From assembly GCA_041166025.1 (NCBI GenBank), contig JBEAMJ010000046.1, forward strand, positions 1-64,000: a stretch of 64,000 nucleotides of DNA. Reading direction: 5' to 3'. The number at the start of each line of letters is the position of its first letter. The stretch's first letter is position 1. The notes under the pieces are model-generated. The model saw only the letters and a list, made by a program, of their open reading frames with translations. It was not told the origin of the DNA and ran no database searches. Shown here in pieces: positions 26,010 to 33,936 of this stretch. The DNA comes from UBA7672 sp041166025 (GTDB taxonomy: Bacteria > Pseudomonadota > Alphaproteobacteria > Caulobacterales > Hyphomonadaceae). The translations under genes and the position numbers were made by a program.

Positions 26010-26100
26010 GCGCCGATCCTGCGGTCACGCGGAGGCAAGGGCAAGTTGCGGTGTTGCATCCGGCTGCAAGGCCTGCTTCCTGCGGCGCAGGAGATTCCCG

Positions 26101-26892
26101 ATGTCGTCAGACATGACCTATGCGCGCTACCTGCAACTCGATAAGGTGCTGTCCGCGCAGTCGCCGCTGTCGCAGACCCATGACGAGACGCTGTTCATCA
26201 TCATCCATCAGACCAAGGAGCTGTGGCTCAAGCAGGTGATTGCGGAGCTGCGGCTGGCGAAATGGCTGGTGCGCGGGGGCTCGTTGATCGAGGCTTACAA
26301 GTCGCTGGCGCGGGTCTCACGCATTCAGGCGGTGATGACGCTGTCATGGGATGTGCTCGCCACCATGACGCCTTCGGACTATACGAACTTTCGCGCCGTG
26401 CTGGGGCCAAGCTCGGGCTTCCAGTCGGACCAGTTCCGCGCGGTGGAATTCATGCTGGGGCTGAAGGACGCGACCCACATGGCGATCCAGAAGGACAGGC
26501 CTTCGGCGCAGGCGACTTTGCAGGCGGCGCTCGAAGCGCCGAGCCTGTGGGACGATGCAAATGCTGCGCTGGCGGCGCGTGGATTTGCCCTGCCGGAACA
26601 TGTTCTGGCCCGCGACTGGACGCAGTCCTATGTTCCCAGCGCGGATGTCGAGGCGGCCTGGGCGGAGGTTTATCGCGATACGCATCGCTGGTGGGATCTC
26701 TATCAGCTGGCCGAGAAGTTGCTCGACATGGACGATGCGTTCGCCACATGGCGGCATAAGCATGCGCTGACGGTTGCGCGCATCATCGGCGGCAAGCGCG
26801 GCACCGGCGGATCGGCCGGCGTCAGCTATCTCGAGACGACGGTGGGGCGGCGGTGCTTCCCGGAGCTCTGGACGCTGCGAAACAGATTGTGA
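26101..26892 (+). CDS. kynA: Tryptophan 2,3-dioxygenase
   Basis: A heme enzyme that opens the indole ring of L-tryptophan to N-formylkynurenine. The 263-residue protein opens with MTYARYLQLDKVLSAQ, followed by HDETLFIIIHQTKELWLKQV carrying the active-site His. It then has FREVLGPSSG-like NFRAVLGPSSGFQS and ends KRGTGGSAGVSYLE, all standard TDO motifs. CAGGAG at 26087-26092 fixes ATG 26101. The kynureninase-like gene follows after 10 bp. No kynB-type formamidase is recognisable nearby, and the divergent hydrolase is a possible substitute. Confidence 0.96.
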   Translation: MSSDMTYARYLQLDKVLSAQSPLSQTHDETLFIIIHQTKELWLKQVIAELRLAKWLVRGGSLIEAYKSLARVSRIQAVMTLSWDVLATMTPSDYTNFRAVLGPSSGFQSDQFRAVEFMLGLKDATHMAIQKDRPSAQATLQAALEAPSLWDDANAALAARGFALPEHVLARDWTQSYVPSADVEAAWAEVYRDTHRWWDLYQLAEKLLDMDDAFATWRHKHALTVARIIGGKRGTGGSAGVSYLETTVGRRCFPELWTLRNRL

Positions 26893-26902
26893 GGAACCGG
26901 CT

Positions 26903-28048
26903 GTGAGCTACAAGCGGCTCTTCTCGCGTTCACTGGCGGCAGCGCGCGGGCGGCTGCACTTCGCCGCGCACAGCCACCATCTCTGGCCGGACGCGAGCTA
27001 CGAAGGTCAGCTCGCCGCGTGGGACGATGCGGCGCGGCTGGCTGACTACAAATGGGATCGCGTGATGGGCGAGGTCTGGCCGGAAGCGCAGGCCAATATC
27101 GCGGCTGAGCTGAGGTTGCCATCGCCCGACAGTATCGTTTTTGCGTCGAACACGCATGAGTTGCTGGTTCGTGTGGTCTCGGCGATGGGCAGGGACCGGC
27201 CGCGTGTGCTGGCCAGCGATGGCGAGTTTCATTCCTTCCGCCGCCAGTCTGAGCGATGGGCCGAGGCGGGCGCGATCACGCTCGAGACTGTGGCGGCTGA
27301 TGATAGTGCTTTTGCCGACAGGTTGCTTGTGCGGGCAAGGTCCGGCGATTTCGACCTCATTGTCGTGAGCCATGTCATGTTCGGCTCAGGACGCGTGTTT
27401 GACCGGATCGCCGAGCTTGCGGCGTTGGCGCGGCCCGAGGGGCCGTGGGTGGTGGTGGACGGCTATCACGCCTTCATGGCGATCGAGGTCGATCTGTCTC
27501 AGGTCGCTGACTGCATCTTCTACCTTGCCGGCGGGTACAAGTACGCCATGGCGGGCGAGGGCGTCTGCTTCCTGCATGCGCCACCCGGTTTCGGCGTTCG
27601 CCCGCTGAATACGGGATGGTTCGCGGCCTTCGAGGACCTCACGCTGAAGCCCGGCGAGGTGGGCTATGCGAAGGATGCACGGCGATTTGCCGGCGCCACG
27701 TTCGATCCATCGGGGCTCTACCGCTTCAATGCCGTGCAGTCGATGCTGAAGCAGGAAGGGCTGACGACGGCGCACGTCAACGCGCATGTGGATCCGCTCC
27801 TCATGTCGCTTGCGGCGGAGCTGGACGACACGGGGCTCGGCGCGGCGCGCCTGCTCAATCCCGCGACTGCCCAGCCGCGCGCGCGCTTCCTCGCGCTCGA
27901 AAGTCCGCGCGCCCGCGCATGGCAAGACGCGTTCGCCGCAGCCGACGTCATCACCGACCTCCGCGGCGATGTCCTCCGCCTTGGCCTCGGTCTCTATCAC
28001 GACGAGGCGGATATCTCGCGCGTGGCCCAGATAGCTGCGGGCTTCTAG
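26903..28048 (+). CDS. Kynureninase-like class V PLP enzyme
   Basis: A fold-type I PLP enzyme of 381 residues. The start is GTG 26903, set by GAGGAA six bases upstream. The PLP Asp and His are in VVVDGYHA (D186, H189) and the Schiff-base lysine is K213 in GGYKYAMAGEG, close to the SYKY motif of kynureninases. It lies 10 bp behind kynA. It is therefore probably the enzyme that cleaves kynurenine to anthranilate, but the sequence is divergent from textbook KynU. Another class V desulfurase-like or aminotransferase role is possible. Confidence 0.65.
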   Translation: MSYKRLFSRSLAAARGRLHFAAHSHHLWPDASYEGQLAAWDDAARLADYKWDRVMGEVWPEAQANIAAELRLPSPDSIVFASNTHELLVRVVSAMGRDRPRVLASDGEFHSFRRQSERWAEAGAITLETVAADDSAFADRLLVRARSGDFDLIVVSHVMFGSGRVFDRIAELAALARPEGPWVVVDGYHAFMAIEVDLSQVADCIFYLAGGYKYAMAGEGVCFLHAPPGFGVRPLNTGWFAAFEDLTLKPGEVGYAKDARRFAGATFDPSGLYRFNAVQSMLKQEGLTTAHVNAHVDPLLMSLAAELDDTGLGAARLLNPATAQPRARFLALESPRARAWQDAFAAADVITDLRGDVLRLGLGLYHDEADISRVAQIAAGF

Positions 28049-28072
28049 GGCGCGAAGCTGAAGATCCGTTCA

Positions 28073-28116
28073 CTGCAGAATTTGCAGCTCGATGGGTTCG
28101 CTGAACTTTTCGTTCA
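28073..28116 (+). promoter_or_regulatory. Two 15-bp dyads upstream of the curli-type genes
   Basis: CTGCA-GAATT-TGCAG (28073-28087) and TGAAC-TTTTC-GTTCA (28102-28116) are perfect 5-5-5 inverted repeats with centres 29 bp apart. They lie 81-124 bp before the first curlin gene. They might be operator sites or 5-prime RNA hairpins. Confidence 0.35.
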
Positions 28117-28196
28117 ACTGCGGGTCATGCGGCGCGTTGCATCGTCTTGATGTCGCGCAAGGAAAGTGAAGGCGCGAAGCAAACGGAGTTCGCACC

Positions 28197-28703
28197 ATGA
28201 AACGCATTCTTTCCGCCGCTCTCGCTGTCGCCCTCATGGCGGGCGCCGGCGTCGCCGAGGCCCAGGGGCGTAACCGCGTCCAGATCGAGCAGGGCGGCCG
28301 CGGCCACGGCGTCGCCATCGCGCAGAACGGCGACCGCAACGGGTCGGTCACCGTGCAGGGCGGTCGCGGCCATTACGCCTCGGGCGTCCAGACGGGCTAC
28401 AACAACTTCTTGCGGATGGACCAGTATGGCACGCGGAACCACTCGATGACCGAACAGCGTGGCGAGTCCAACTTCGCGGTCACGGCGCAGGACGGCCTGC
28501 GTCTCCGGGCGGACACCCGCCAGCGCGGCTACAACAACGTGTCGGGCATCGCGCAGATGGGCACGGGTCATCGCGCCGTGACGGACCAGGCGGGTGAAAA
28601 CAACGCCTCCGCCATCATCCAGACCGGCCACGGCCAGGATGTGGAGGTCCGCCAGCGCGGCGAAGGCAACATCTCGGTGGTCGTGCAGAGCGGCTACAAC
28701 TGA
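28197..28703 (+). CDS. Curlin-repeat protein (CsgA/CsgB-like amyloid subunit)
   Basis: A 168-residue secreted protein. After a 23-residue signal peptide ending AEAQ, it consists of about six and a half tandem repeats of 22 residues with Gln and Gly-x-x-Asn at fixed places (for example QTGYNN, QRGYNN, QAGENN, QRGEGN). This is the curlin (PF07012) pattern that stacks as a beta solenoid in functional amyloid. The order curlin, CsgH-like chaperone, curlin marks a small curli locus. The exporter genes csgG, csgE and csgF are not in this window. Confidence 0.88.
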   Translation: MKRILSAALAVALMAGAGVAEAQGRNRVQIEQGGRGHGVAIAQNGDRNGSVTVQGGRGHYASGVQTGYNNFLRMDQYGTRNHSMTEQRGESNFAVTAQDGLRLRADTRQRGYNNVSGIAQMGTGHRAVTDQAGENNASAIIQTGHGQDVEVRQRGEGNISVVVQSGYN

Positions 28704-28725
28704 GCCCAGTCACTGAGGCAAGTCC

Positions 28726-28749
28726 GGCCCGGCGATTATCCGCCGGGCC
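28726..28749 (+). other. Intercistronic hairpin between curlin and csgH-like genes
   Basis: GGCCCGGCG and CGCCGGGCC form a perfect 9-bp stem with loop ATTATC, with no T tract after it. It lies 22 bp past the curlin stop and may protect the abundant upstream message from decay. Confidence 0.6.
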
Positions 28750-28770
28750 ACCCCTCCACCGGAGGTTACA

Positions 28771-29304
28771 ATGAACAGATCAACGCTTCTTCTCTCCGCG
28801 CTTCTGCTGGCCGGTTGTTCGTCGGCGGCGCAGGGCGCGCCCAATACGGCAATCGCCACGCAGAGCGGTCCGGATCATCCGGCGGCTTTCCATGATGCGC
28901 CGCCGGCAAGCGACCCAGTGCTGGATGGCGCGCCGCCCATTGTACCGGCGGTTGCTCCGTCGGCCGTCGCGCGCGCACCGGAGCCTGTGGCGCCGCCTGT
29001 GGTCCAGAAAGTCCAGGCGCGGTTTTCGTGCGACATCGACATTGACCGCACGTCGAGCGGCATTCGCGTCACGCCGGTGGTGCGCGCACACAAGACGCTG
29101 TCGGGCGAGTATTCGCTGGTTATCACCAAGAGCGGCGCGGGCGGATCCTCCGACATCAGCCAGGGTGGGCCGTTCGATGCGGCGCATGGCGAGCGCGTGC
29201 GGCTCAGCACATCGGAATTCTCGATGGAGCGAGGCGCGAAGTTCCGCGCCGTGCTCAAGGTTCGCGCGGGCGGCCGCGAAGTTTGCCGCGACATTGTCTC
29301 CTGA
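28771..29304 (+). CDS. CsgH-like curli chaperone with lipoprotein N terminus
   Basis: A 177-residue protein with lipobox LAGC (C16) and a Pro/Ala-rich spacer to about residue 80. A roughly 95-residue domain follows that begins VQARFSCDIDIDRTSSGIRV and holds the curli-fibre chaperone CsgH pattern, with two cysteines that could pair. CsgH of Rhodopseudomonas and relatives holds CsgA soluble in the periplasm. Here the likely lipid anchor and long linker would tether it to a membrane, which differs from the soluble form I recall. It lies between two curlin genes. Confidence 0.7.
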   Translation: MNRSTLLLSALLLAGCSSAAQGAPNTAIATQSGPDHPAAFHDAPPASDPVLDGAPPIVPAVAPSAVARAPEPVAPPVVQKVQARFSCDIDIDRTSSGIRVTPVVRAHKTLSGEYSLVITKSGAGGSSDISQGGPFDAAHGERVRLSTSEFSMERGAKFRAVLKVRAGGREVCRDIVS

Positions 29305-29326
29305 CATCCGACCTCGGAGTACCCTC

Positions 29327-29821
29327 ATGCTGAACGCCCGTCTCAAGCTTGCTTCGCTCGCCATGATCGCCATGGTCGGCGCCGGCGCGGCCGAAGCGCA
29401 GGGTCGTTATGACCGCTATGGCTATCACGCGCCCAAGGCGGCCGCTGTCGATGTGCAGCAGAGCGGCCGCGGCAATGGCGCGGCGGTGTCGCAGGACGGG
29501 CCACGCAATGCCGCTGCGATCCGGCAGGACGGGGTTGCCAACACCGGCATGATAAACCAGACGGGCGCGGCGAACGACGCCACCATCCGCCAGTACGGCA
29601 AGAACAACGACGCCTCGATCTCCCAGGTGGGCGACAACAATGTCGCCTGCGTGGTGCAGGTCGGCAGGAACCTTTCGGCCGGCGTCGTGCAGGAAGGCAG
29701 CGGCCTCAGCGCGGGCGTGGTGCAGACGAAGAAAGGTTCCTACGCTATTCCAGGTCGGCTGTGCGCGCTCGATCCGGCGAACCGTGGCTACTGGAATCGC
29801 ATTGGCGTGAAAGGGTATTGA
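29327..29821 (+). CDS. Second curlin-repeat protein
   Basis: A 164-residue secreted protein with a signal peptide ending AEAQ, nearly the same as the upstream curlin's. About nine 11-residue half repeats of the form Q-x-G-x-x-N follow (QDGPRN, QDGVAN, QTGAAN, QYGKNN, QVGDNN). The C-terminal 35 residues leave the repeat pattern and contain one cysteine in RLCALDP, with another in VACVVQ. A non-repeat tail suits a CsgB-like nucleator or capping subunit, which is inference. Its stop is 4 bp from the convergent pgl stop. Confidence 0.85.
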   Translation: MLNARLKLASLAMIAMVGAGAAEAQGRYDRYGYHAPKAAAVDVQQSGRGNGAAVSQDGPRNAAAIRQDGVANTGMINQTGAANDATIRQYGKNNDASISQVGDNNVACVVQVGRNLSAGVVQEGSGLSAGVVQTKKGSYAIPGRLCALDPANRGYWNRIGVKGY

Positions 29822-29825
29822 CGCG

Positions 29826-30533
29826 TCAAGGCGCCCAGACGGCGTGGACCGGCACCTTGCGCTGTAGGAGCAGTTCGCGGATGGGCGATGAGCCTTCGCC
29901 GGCCTTGGCCTCATTGTAGACCGCAAGCTTGTCGGCGCCCATGAACAAGAGGACGATGCGACGTGAAGTGAGGATGCCCGGGATGGTCAGCGTCATCCGC
30001 TCAGGCGAGCCGGCGGCGCCGGGGGCGTGGATGCCCGCGACCTTCTTCGTTCCAGCCGGATCGACCGCAGCCGCATAACCTTCGGCGCCAGGAATCAGTG
30101 AGGCGATGTGCCCATCGGGTCCCATGCCGAGGAGGCAGATGTCGAACGGCATGATCGGCGTGAGGCGCTTCTCGGCTGTGGCGGCGCCTCCCGACGCCTT
30201 GGCGTGATTGGTCTTGAACGGCACGAAAGTCGCCGCCGAGGCCCGGCGCTTCATCAGGAGATCGCGGATCAGGAACTCGTTCGAGGCCGGGTCTTCCGGC
30301 GAGACCCAGCGCTCGTCCGTCACGGTCAGCGAGACCTTCTCCCAGTTCAGCGGAACGTTCGACAGGGCTTCGTAGAGCGGGCCGGGCGTTGTCCCGCCGG
30401 CGAGCGCGAGCGTTGCCTTGCGGCGCTTGCGGATGATCTCTCCGATCTTGTCGGTGAATTCCTGGGTCAGGCCGGCGAATAGCCTGCGGCGATCCTGGAA
30501 GAAGCTTTCCTCGTGATTTGTGATCGTGCTCAT
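29826..30533 (-). CDS. pgl: 6-phosphogluconolactonase
   Basis: Hydrolyses 6-phosphogluconolactone from the zwf reaction. The 235-residue SugarP isomerase-like protein has LALAGGTTPGPLYEAL, VSLTVTDERWVSPEDPASNE, the LLGMGPDGHIASLIPG loop with catalytic His, and LTIPGILTSRRI. Its ATG overlaps the zwf stop by four bases (ATGA), so the pair is coupled. The gene ends tail to tail with the curli genes. Confidence 0.95.
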   Translation of the reverse strand: MSTITNHEESFFQDRRRLFAGLTQEFTDKIGEIIRKRRKATLALAGGTTPGPLYEALSNVPLNWEKVSLTVTDERWVSPEDPASNEFLIRDLLMKRRASAATFVPFKTNHAKASGGAATAEKRLTPIMPFDICLLGMGPDGHIASLIPGAEGYAAAVDPAGTKKVAGIHAPGAAGSPERMTLTIPGILTSRRIVLLFMGADKLAVYNEAKAGEGSSPIRELLLQRKVPVHAVWAP

Positions 30534-31981
30534 TCGTACCAGCTGTGGCCGTTCCGTTCGGTGAGGGCGAACGCGCCCGCAGGTCCCCAGCTTCCTGCCT
30601 GATAGGGGGCCGGGCGCATGCCCGTGCGTGACCAGCCTTCAATGATGCGGTCGATCCAGAGCCACGCGGCTTCGGCTTCGTCGCGGCGAACGAAAAGCGT
30701 GGAGTTGTCGGAGATGGCTTCGAGCAGCAGGCGCTCATATGCGATGCGTCGGCGCTTTTCCTCCCTGAAGGCGTCAAGCAGAGAGAGGTTGAGCGAGAGC
30801 GGCTGCAGTTCATACCCGCCCTGGGTCAGGGTCGGCGTCTTGTTCATGATGGTCAGAGAGATCGACTCTTCGGGCTGCAGCGTGATGGTCAGCTGGTTCG
30901 CGATCAGCGGCGCGCCGTTGAAGATGGAATGCGGCACGTCACGGAACTGGATCACGATCTGCGAATGGCGCGTCGGCAGGCGCTTGCCCGTGCGCAGGTA
31001 GAAGGGCACGCCGGCCCAGCGCCAGTTGTCGACATGGGCGCAGAGCGCGACGAAGGTTTCCGTATCGGAGGGCTTGCCGCCGTCCTCATCGATGTATCCG
31101 GGAACTGTCTTGCCTTCCGAGACGCCGCGCGCGTACTGACCGCGGACCGTCTTGTCGCGCAGTTCGCTGTCGCGGATCGGGCGGAGGCTGCGCAATACCT
31201 TCACCTTTTCGCTGCGCACGGATTCAGGCCGCATGTCGTGCGGCGGCTCCATCGCGATGAAGCAGAGCAGCTGGAGCAGGTGGTTCTGAACCATGTCGCG
31301 CGTTGCGCCATACTCGTCGTAATAGCCGAAGCGACCCTCGACACCGAGGGTTTCGGCGACTGTGATCTGCACGTGGTCGATGGAATGACGGTTCCAGAGC
31401 GGCTCGAACAGCGCGTTGGCGAAGCGCAGCGCGATCAGGTTCTGGACCGTTTCCTTGCCGAGATAGTGGTCGATCCGGAAAGTCCGGTTCTCGGCGAAGT
31501 GCTGGGCGATGGCGCCGTTGATCTGCTCGCAGGTCGCAAGGCTCTTGCCGATAGGCTTTTCAACAATGACCCCGTTTGGGGCGCCGGTGAGCCCCTGCGC
31601 GGCGAGGCCCTGGACGATCGGGATGTAGAGGGCAGGCGAGGTCGAAAGGTAGAACAGCGCGCCGCTGGCCGAGCCTTTGAGCTTCTCGCGCAGCGCAACG
31701 TAGGACGCAGGGTCCGTTGCGTCACCTGCGACATATGCCAGGCGCTCTTCGAAGGCCGCCCAGGCCTGCTCCGAGAAAAAGGCGCCGGCGCGCTCCTCCA
31801 CCCAGGCCTTCACGCCGGAGCGGAACTCGGCGTCGGAATGCGCCGACCTGGCGGCGCCGACGATCTTAAGACCGGTCGGCAAAAGCCCATCCGCATCAAG
31901 GAAATAGAGCGACGGGAACAGCATCCGCCGGGCCAGGTCGCCCGTCGCGCCGAAGATCACAAAAGCCCCGGGCGTATTCAT
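30530..31981 (-). CDS. zwf: Glucose-6-phosphate 1-dehydrogenase
   Basis: Oxidises glucose-6-phosphate with NADP+ (or NAD+), the entry to the Entner-Doudoroff and pentose phosphate routes. The 483-residue enzyme shows FGATGDLARRMLFPSL at the coenzyme site, VEKPIGKS and the substrate and catalytic motif RIDHYLGKETVQN. It is first of the zwf-pgl pair. No glk gene is in the window. Nothing in the 180 bp upstream is a recognisable HexR-type operator. Confidence 0.97.
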   Translation of the reverse strand: MNTPGAFVIFGATGDLARRMLFPSLYFLDADGLLPTGLKIVGAARSAHSDAEFRSGVKAWVEERAGAFFSEQAWAAFEERLAYVAGDATDPASYVALREKLKGSASGALFYLSTSPALYIPIVQGLAAQGLTGAPNGVIVEKPIGKSLATCEQINGAIAQHFAENRTFRIDHYLGKETVQNLIALRFANALFEPLWNRHSIDHVQITVAETLGVEGRFGYYDEYGATRDMVQNHLLQLLCFIAMEPPHDMRPESVRSEKVKVLRSLRPIRDSELRDKTVRGQYARGVSEGKTVPGYIDEDGGKPSDTETFVALCAHVDNWRWAGVPFYLRTGKRLPTRHSQIVIQFRDVPHSIFNGAPLIANQLTITLQPEESISLTIMNKTPTLTQGGYELQPLSLNLSLLDAFREEKRRRIAYERLLLEAISDNSTLFVRRDEAEAAWLWIDRIIEGWSRTGMRPAPYQAGSWGPAGAFALTERNGHSWYE

Positions 31982-32165
31982 TTCACGACCTCAGGGCAGC
32001 GCCGCGCCGTGGGTCAAGCGGAATTACGCAGCCTGGCGTGGATTACACGCTATCGGCGAGGCGGAACGCAGTGTTTCGCTAAAGCGGTGCTGAAAGAGGG
32101 AAGGCCGGGCGGAGCTGCGGGCCAATTGTTCAGGTCGGACAGTTGGGTCATACCTGTCTCCGGAT

Positions 32166-32239
32166 GCGGGTGTAGCTCAATGGTAGAGCAGAAGCTTCCC
32201 AAGCTTACGACGAGGGTTCGATTCCCTTCACCCGCTCCA
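32166..32239 (+). tRNA. tRNA-Gly (anticodon CCC)
   Basis: A 74-nt cloverleaf with CCA encoded. The acceptor stem GCGGGTG/CACCCGC is perfect, the D arm is GCTC/GAGC, and the T loop is TTCGATT between GAGGG and CCCTT. The anticodon loop TTCCCAA gives CCC, reading GGG. The top pair of the anticodon stem is a G-A mismatch. No integrase or attachment-site repeat adjoins it. Confidence 0.95.
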
Positions 32240-32536
32240 GCCCCCCACAGGTCCAGCCCAAGGTTTCCGCGTCCTGGACCAAGCCCAGGCAGGCATCCGG
32301 ACCAGATCCAGCAAGACGCCGGTAGGCGTCGCGAGGACTTTTCTCTCCCCGTTCTGGGTGTTGAAGCGCCAAGTCCGATGCTGAATTCAGGACAAGTTTG
32401 GCGAAGCCTGCCACATAGTCGTGCTTGACCAAAATGTCCGGTTGCTAGCGATCACAACCAGTGGTCTTGGGTGGTCTCGGCGTGGGCGCTCAACTGCAGG
32501 CCGTGGGGACGGCGCGCCCGAGGGAGGGACTGCCTC
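32240..32536. other. Intergenic stretch after tRNA-Gly
   Basis: About 300 bp without a supported gene. A 7-bp GGTCCAG/CTGGACC dyad occurs near 32250-32280 with a long loop and no T tract. An open minus-strand frame runs into the tRNA and has no family features, so it is not called. Confidence 0.5.
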
Positions 32537-32947
32537 ATGGATGCAAGCGTGGTGGCACGTCTGCTCGAGCAGACCGCGCGGGCCGTTTACGAGTCACGCG
32601 GACCCAAGGCAATTCACGCCGGCCAGTGGGCGGTGCTGCGCTATCTGGCGCATGCGAGCAAGCAGGTGCGCACAGTAGGGGGCGTTGCGAGCCATCTTGG
32701 CGTGACGCATGCGCCCGCCTCGCGCGCGGTGGCATCGCTCGCTCGCAAGAACTATGTTGTCGTCCGGACGGATGCAGAGGACCGGCGTATCCGACGGATC
32801 GAGCTGACGCACCAGGGCAAGGCGTTGCTCGAGCACGATCCCGTTCACCGTCTCACGGGCGCGATCGCGGGGCTGGGCCATGACAGGCAGCGGGACCTCG
32901 CCGCAACGCTCGAGACGCTCTATGCTCGGCTGACGAAGACATCGTAG
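32537..32947 (+). CDS. MarR-family transcriptional regulator
   Basis: A 136-residue winged-helix regulator. The HTH lies at about residues 40-85 (VGGVASHLGVTHAPASRAVA) and the wing is DAEDRRIRRIELTHQGKALL, the MarR signature. GGGAGGGA at 32522-32529 supports ATG 32537 over an earlier frame opening. msrC begins 8 bp behind its stop, so it probably controls or accompanies a methionine-sulfoxide repair enzyme, perhaps in response to oxidants. No conserved sensing cysteine is visible in this protein. Confidence 0.88.
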   Translation: MDASVVARLLEQTARAVYESRGPKAIHAGQWAVLRYLAHASKQVRTVGGVASHLGVTHAPASRAVASLARKNYVVVRTDAEDRRIRRIELTHQGKALLEHDPVHRLTGAIAGLGHDRQRDLAATLETLYARLTKTS

Positions 32948-32955
32948 GCTTCAGC

Positions 32956-33447
32956 GTGGCCGAACAGCAGATTCAGTATTCCACCGACAAGGCGATGGCC
33001 TATCGGCAGCTGGAGGAGGAAATCTCCAGTGTTGTGGCGGGAGAGGCGTCGCGCACAGCGCGCTACGCCACGACCGTATCTTTGCTCAAGGCCGCGTTCG
33101 GGGAGCGATTCTTCTGGTGCGGGTTCTATGAAGTCGACCCGCTGAAGCCGCGCGAGCTGGTGGTCGGCCCATACCAGGGGACGCTTGGCTGTCTGCGCAT
33201 CCCGTTCGACAAGGGCGTGTGCGGGGCGTGCGCCTCGACTCGGGAAACTGTCGTTGTGCCCGACGTGCATGCCTTCCCGGGCCACATTGCATGTGATTCG
33301 CGATCGAACTCGGAGATCGTCGTGCCCGTGTTTGACGCAACGGGCGCCCTGGTCGCAGTCCTTGACGTCGACTCGACCGAATTTGCTGCGTTCGACGCGG
33401 TCGATGCGCGTGGGCTGGAAGCCGTGTGCCGGGCGATGCTCAGGTGA
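32956..33447 (+). CDS. msrC: Free methionine-(R)-sulfoxide reductase (GAF domain)
   Basis: A 163-residue GAF-fold enzyme that reduces free L-Met-(R)-sulfoxide. Three catalytic cysteines, C79, C89 and C113, have the same spacing (10 and 24) as C84, C94 and C118 of E. coli YebR. They sit in GTLGCLRIPF, KGVCGACA and FPGHIACDSRSNSEIVVP. The start is GTG 32956. It is in an operon with the MarR gene. It converges with the cystatin-like gene, overlapping it by 8 bp at the stops. Confidence 0.92.
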   Translation: MAEQQIQYSTDKAMAYRQLEEEISSVVAGEASRTARYATTVSLLKAAFGERFFWCGFYEVDPLKPRELVVGPYQGTLGCLRIPFDKGVCGACASTRETVVVPDVHAFPGHIACDSRSNSEIVVPVFDATGALVAVLDVDSTEFAAFDAVDARGLEAVCRAMLR

Positions 33448-33838
33448 GCTTTTCGTAGCTGGTCACTTCCAACTTGCCATCGAGGGAACGAAAGACCGTG
33501 ACACCATACCGGGCGCCGCCTGTCATTGTAATCCTGAACGCGTAGTTGATGCCGGCGACGACCTGCAGCTCGGCTTCCACATTCTCGACGAGGGCGCGCG
33601 TCGGATTGCGCGTGTAGATTGCGTCGACGGCCACGGCTTGCGCGGCCTTCACCATCTCGTCGTCGAGGCTGGCGGGAGAGTAACCGCCCGTTATCGCGGG
33701 TTCGGACGCGGGCATCGAGGCGGGCGGCGTTGTCGCGACAGCGGCCTGTTCAGGGGCCGGTGCGGGTTCAGGCGTCGGGGCAGGCGGCGTGCAAGCGGCG
33801 AACAGGGCGCCCATCGAGATGACGAATGCGATGCGCAT
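33440..33838 (-). CDS. Cystatin-like lipoprotein
   Basis: A 132-residue lipoprotein: signal with lipobox FAAC (C16), then a Pro/Ala/Glu linker to residue 48, then a single domain of about 82 residues. That domain begins GGYSPAS (G51-G52), has an amphipathic helix (DDEMVKAAQAVAVDAI) and the strand LQVVAGINYAFRI. The Gly near the start and Q92-VVAG match the inhibitory N-terminal Gly and QxVxG loop of type 1 and 2 cystatins. It may inhibit papain-like cysteine proteases at the cell surface, which is inference. ATG 33838 starts the signal peptide; an upstream in-frame extension is not credible. Confidence 0.72.
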   Translation of the reverse strand: MRIAFVISMGALFAACTPPAPTPEPAPAPEQAAVATTPPASMPASEPAITGGYSPASLDDEMVKAAQAVAVDAIYTRNPTRALVENVEAELQVVAGINYAFRITMTGGARYGVTVFRSLDGKLEVTSYEKLT

Positions 33839-33936
33839 GTGGATCCTTCCATAGTTGCCGGAAAGTCTATTCCCTGTTGTCTCGCAGCGTAATACTGTTC
33901 TGCAGGTTCGTCGCGCATCGCGGACGATCCTGAGCT

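Noticed and set aside
28130..28160. Second FNR-like site (TTGATGTCGCGCAA) before the curli genes
   Set aside because: Only the left half-site matches; the right half is CGCAA rather than ATCAA.
32205..32432. Open minus-strand frame ending in RVKGIEPSS beside tRNA-Gly
   Set aside because: Its end is the antisense of the tRNA. This string is a familiar artefact of translating tRNA flanks, and no protein family is visible.
32166..32536. Genomic island insertion at tRNA-Gly
   Set aside because: No integrase, no repeated tRNA 3-prime end and no mobility gene within the window.
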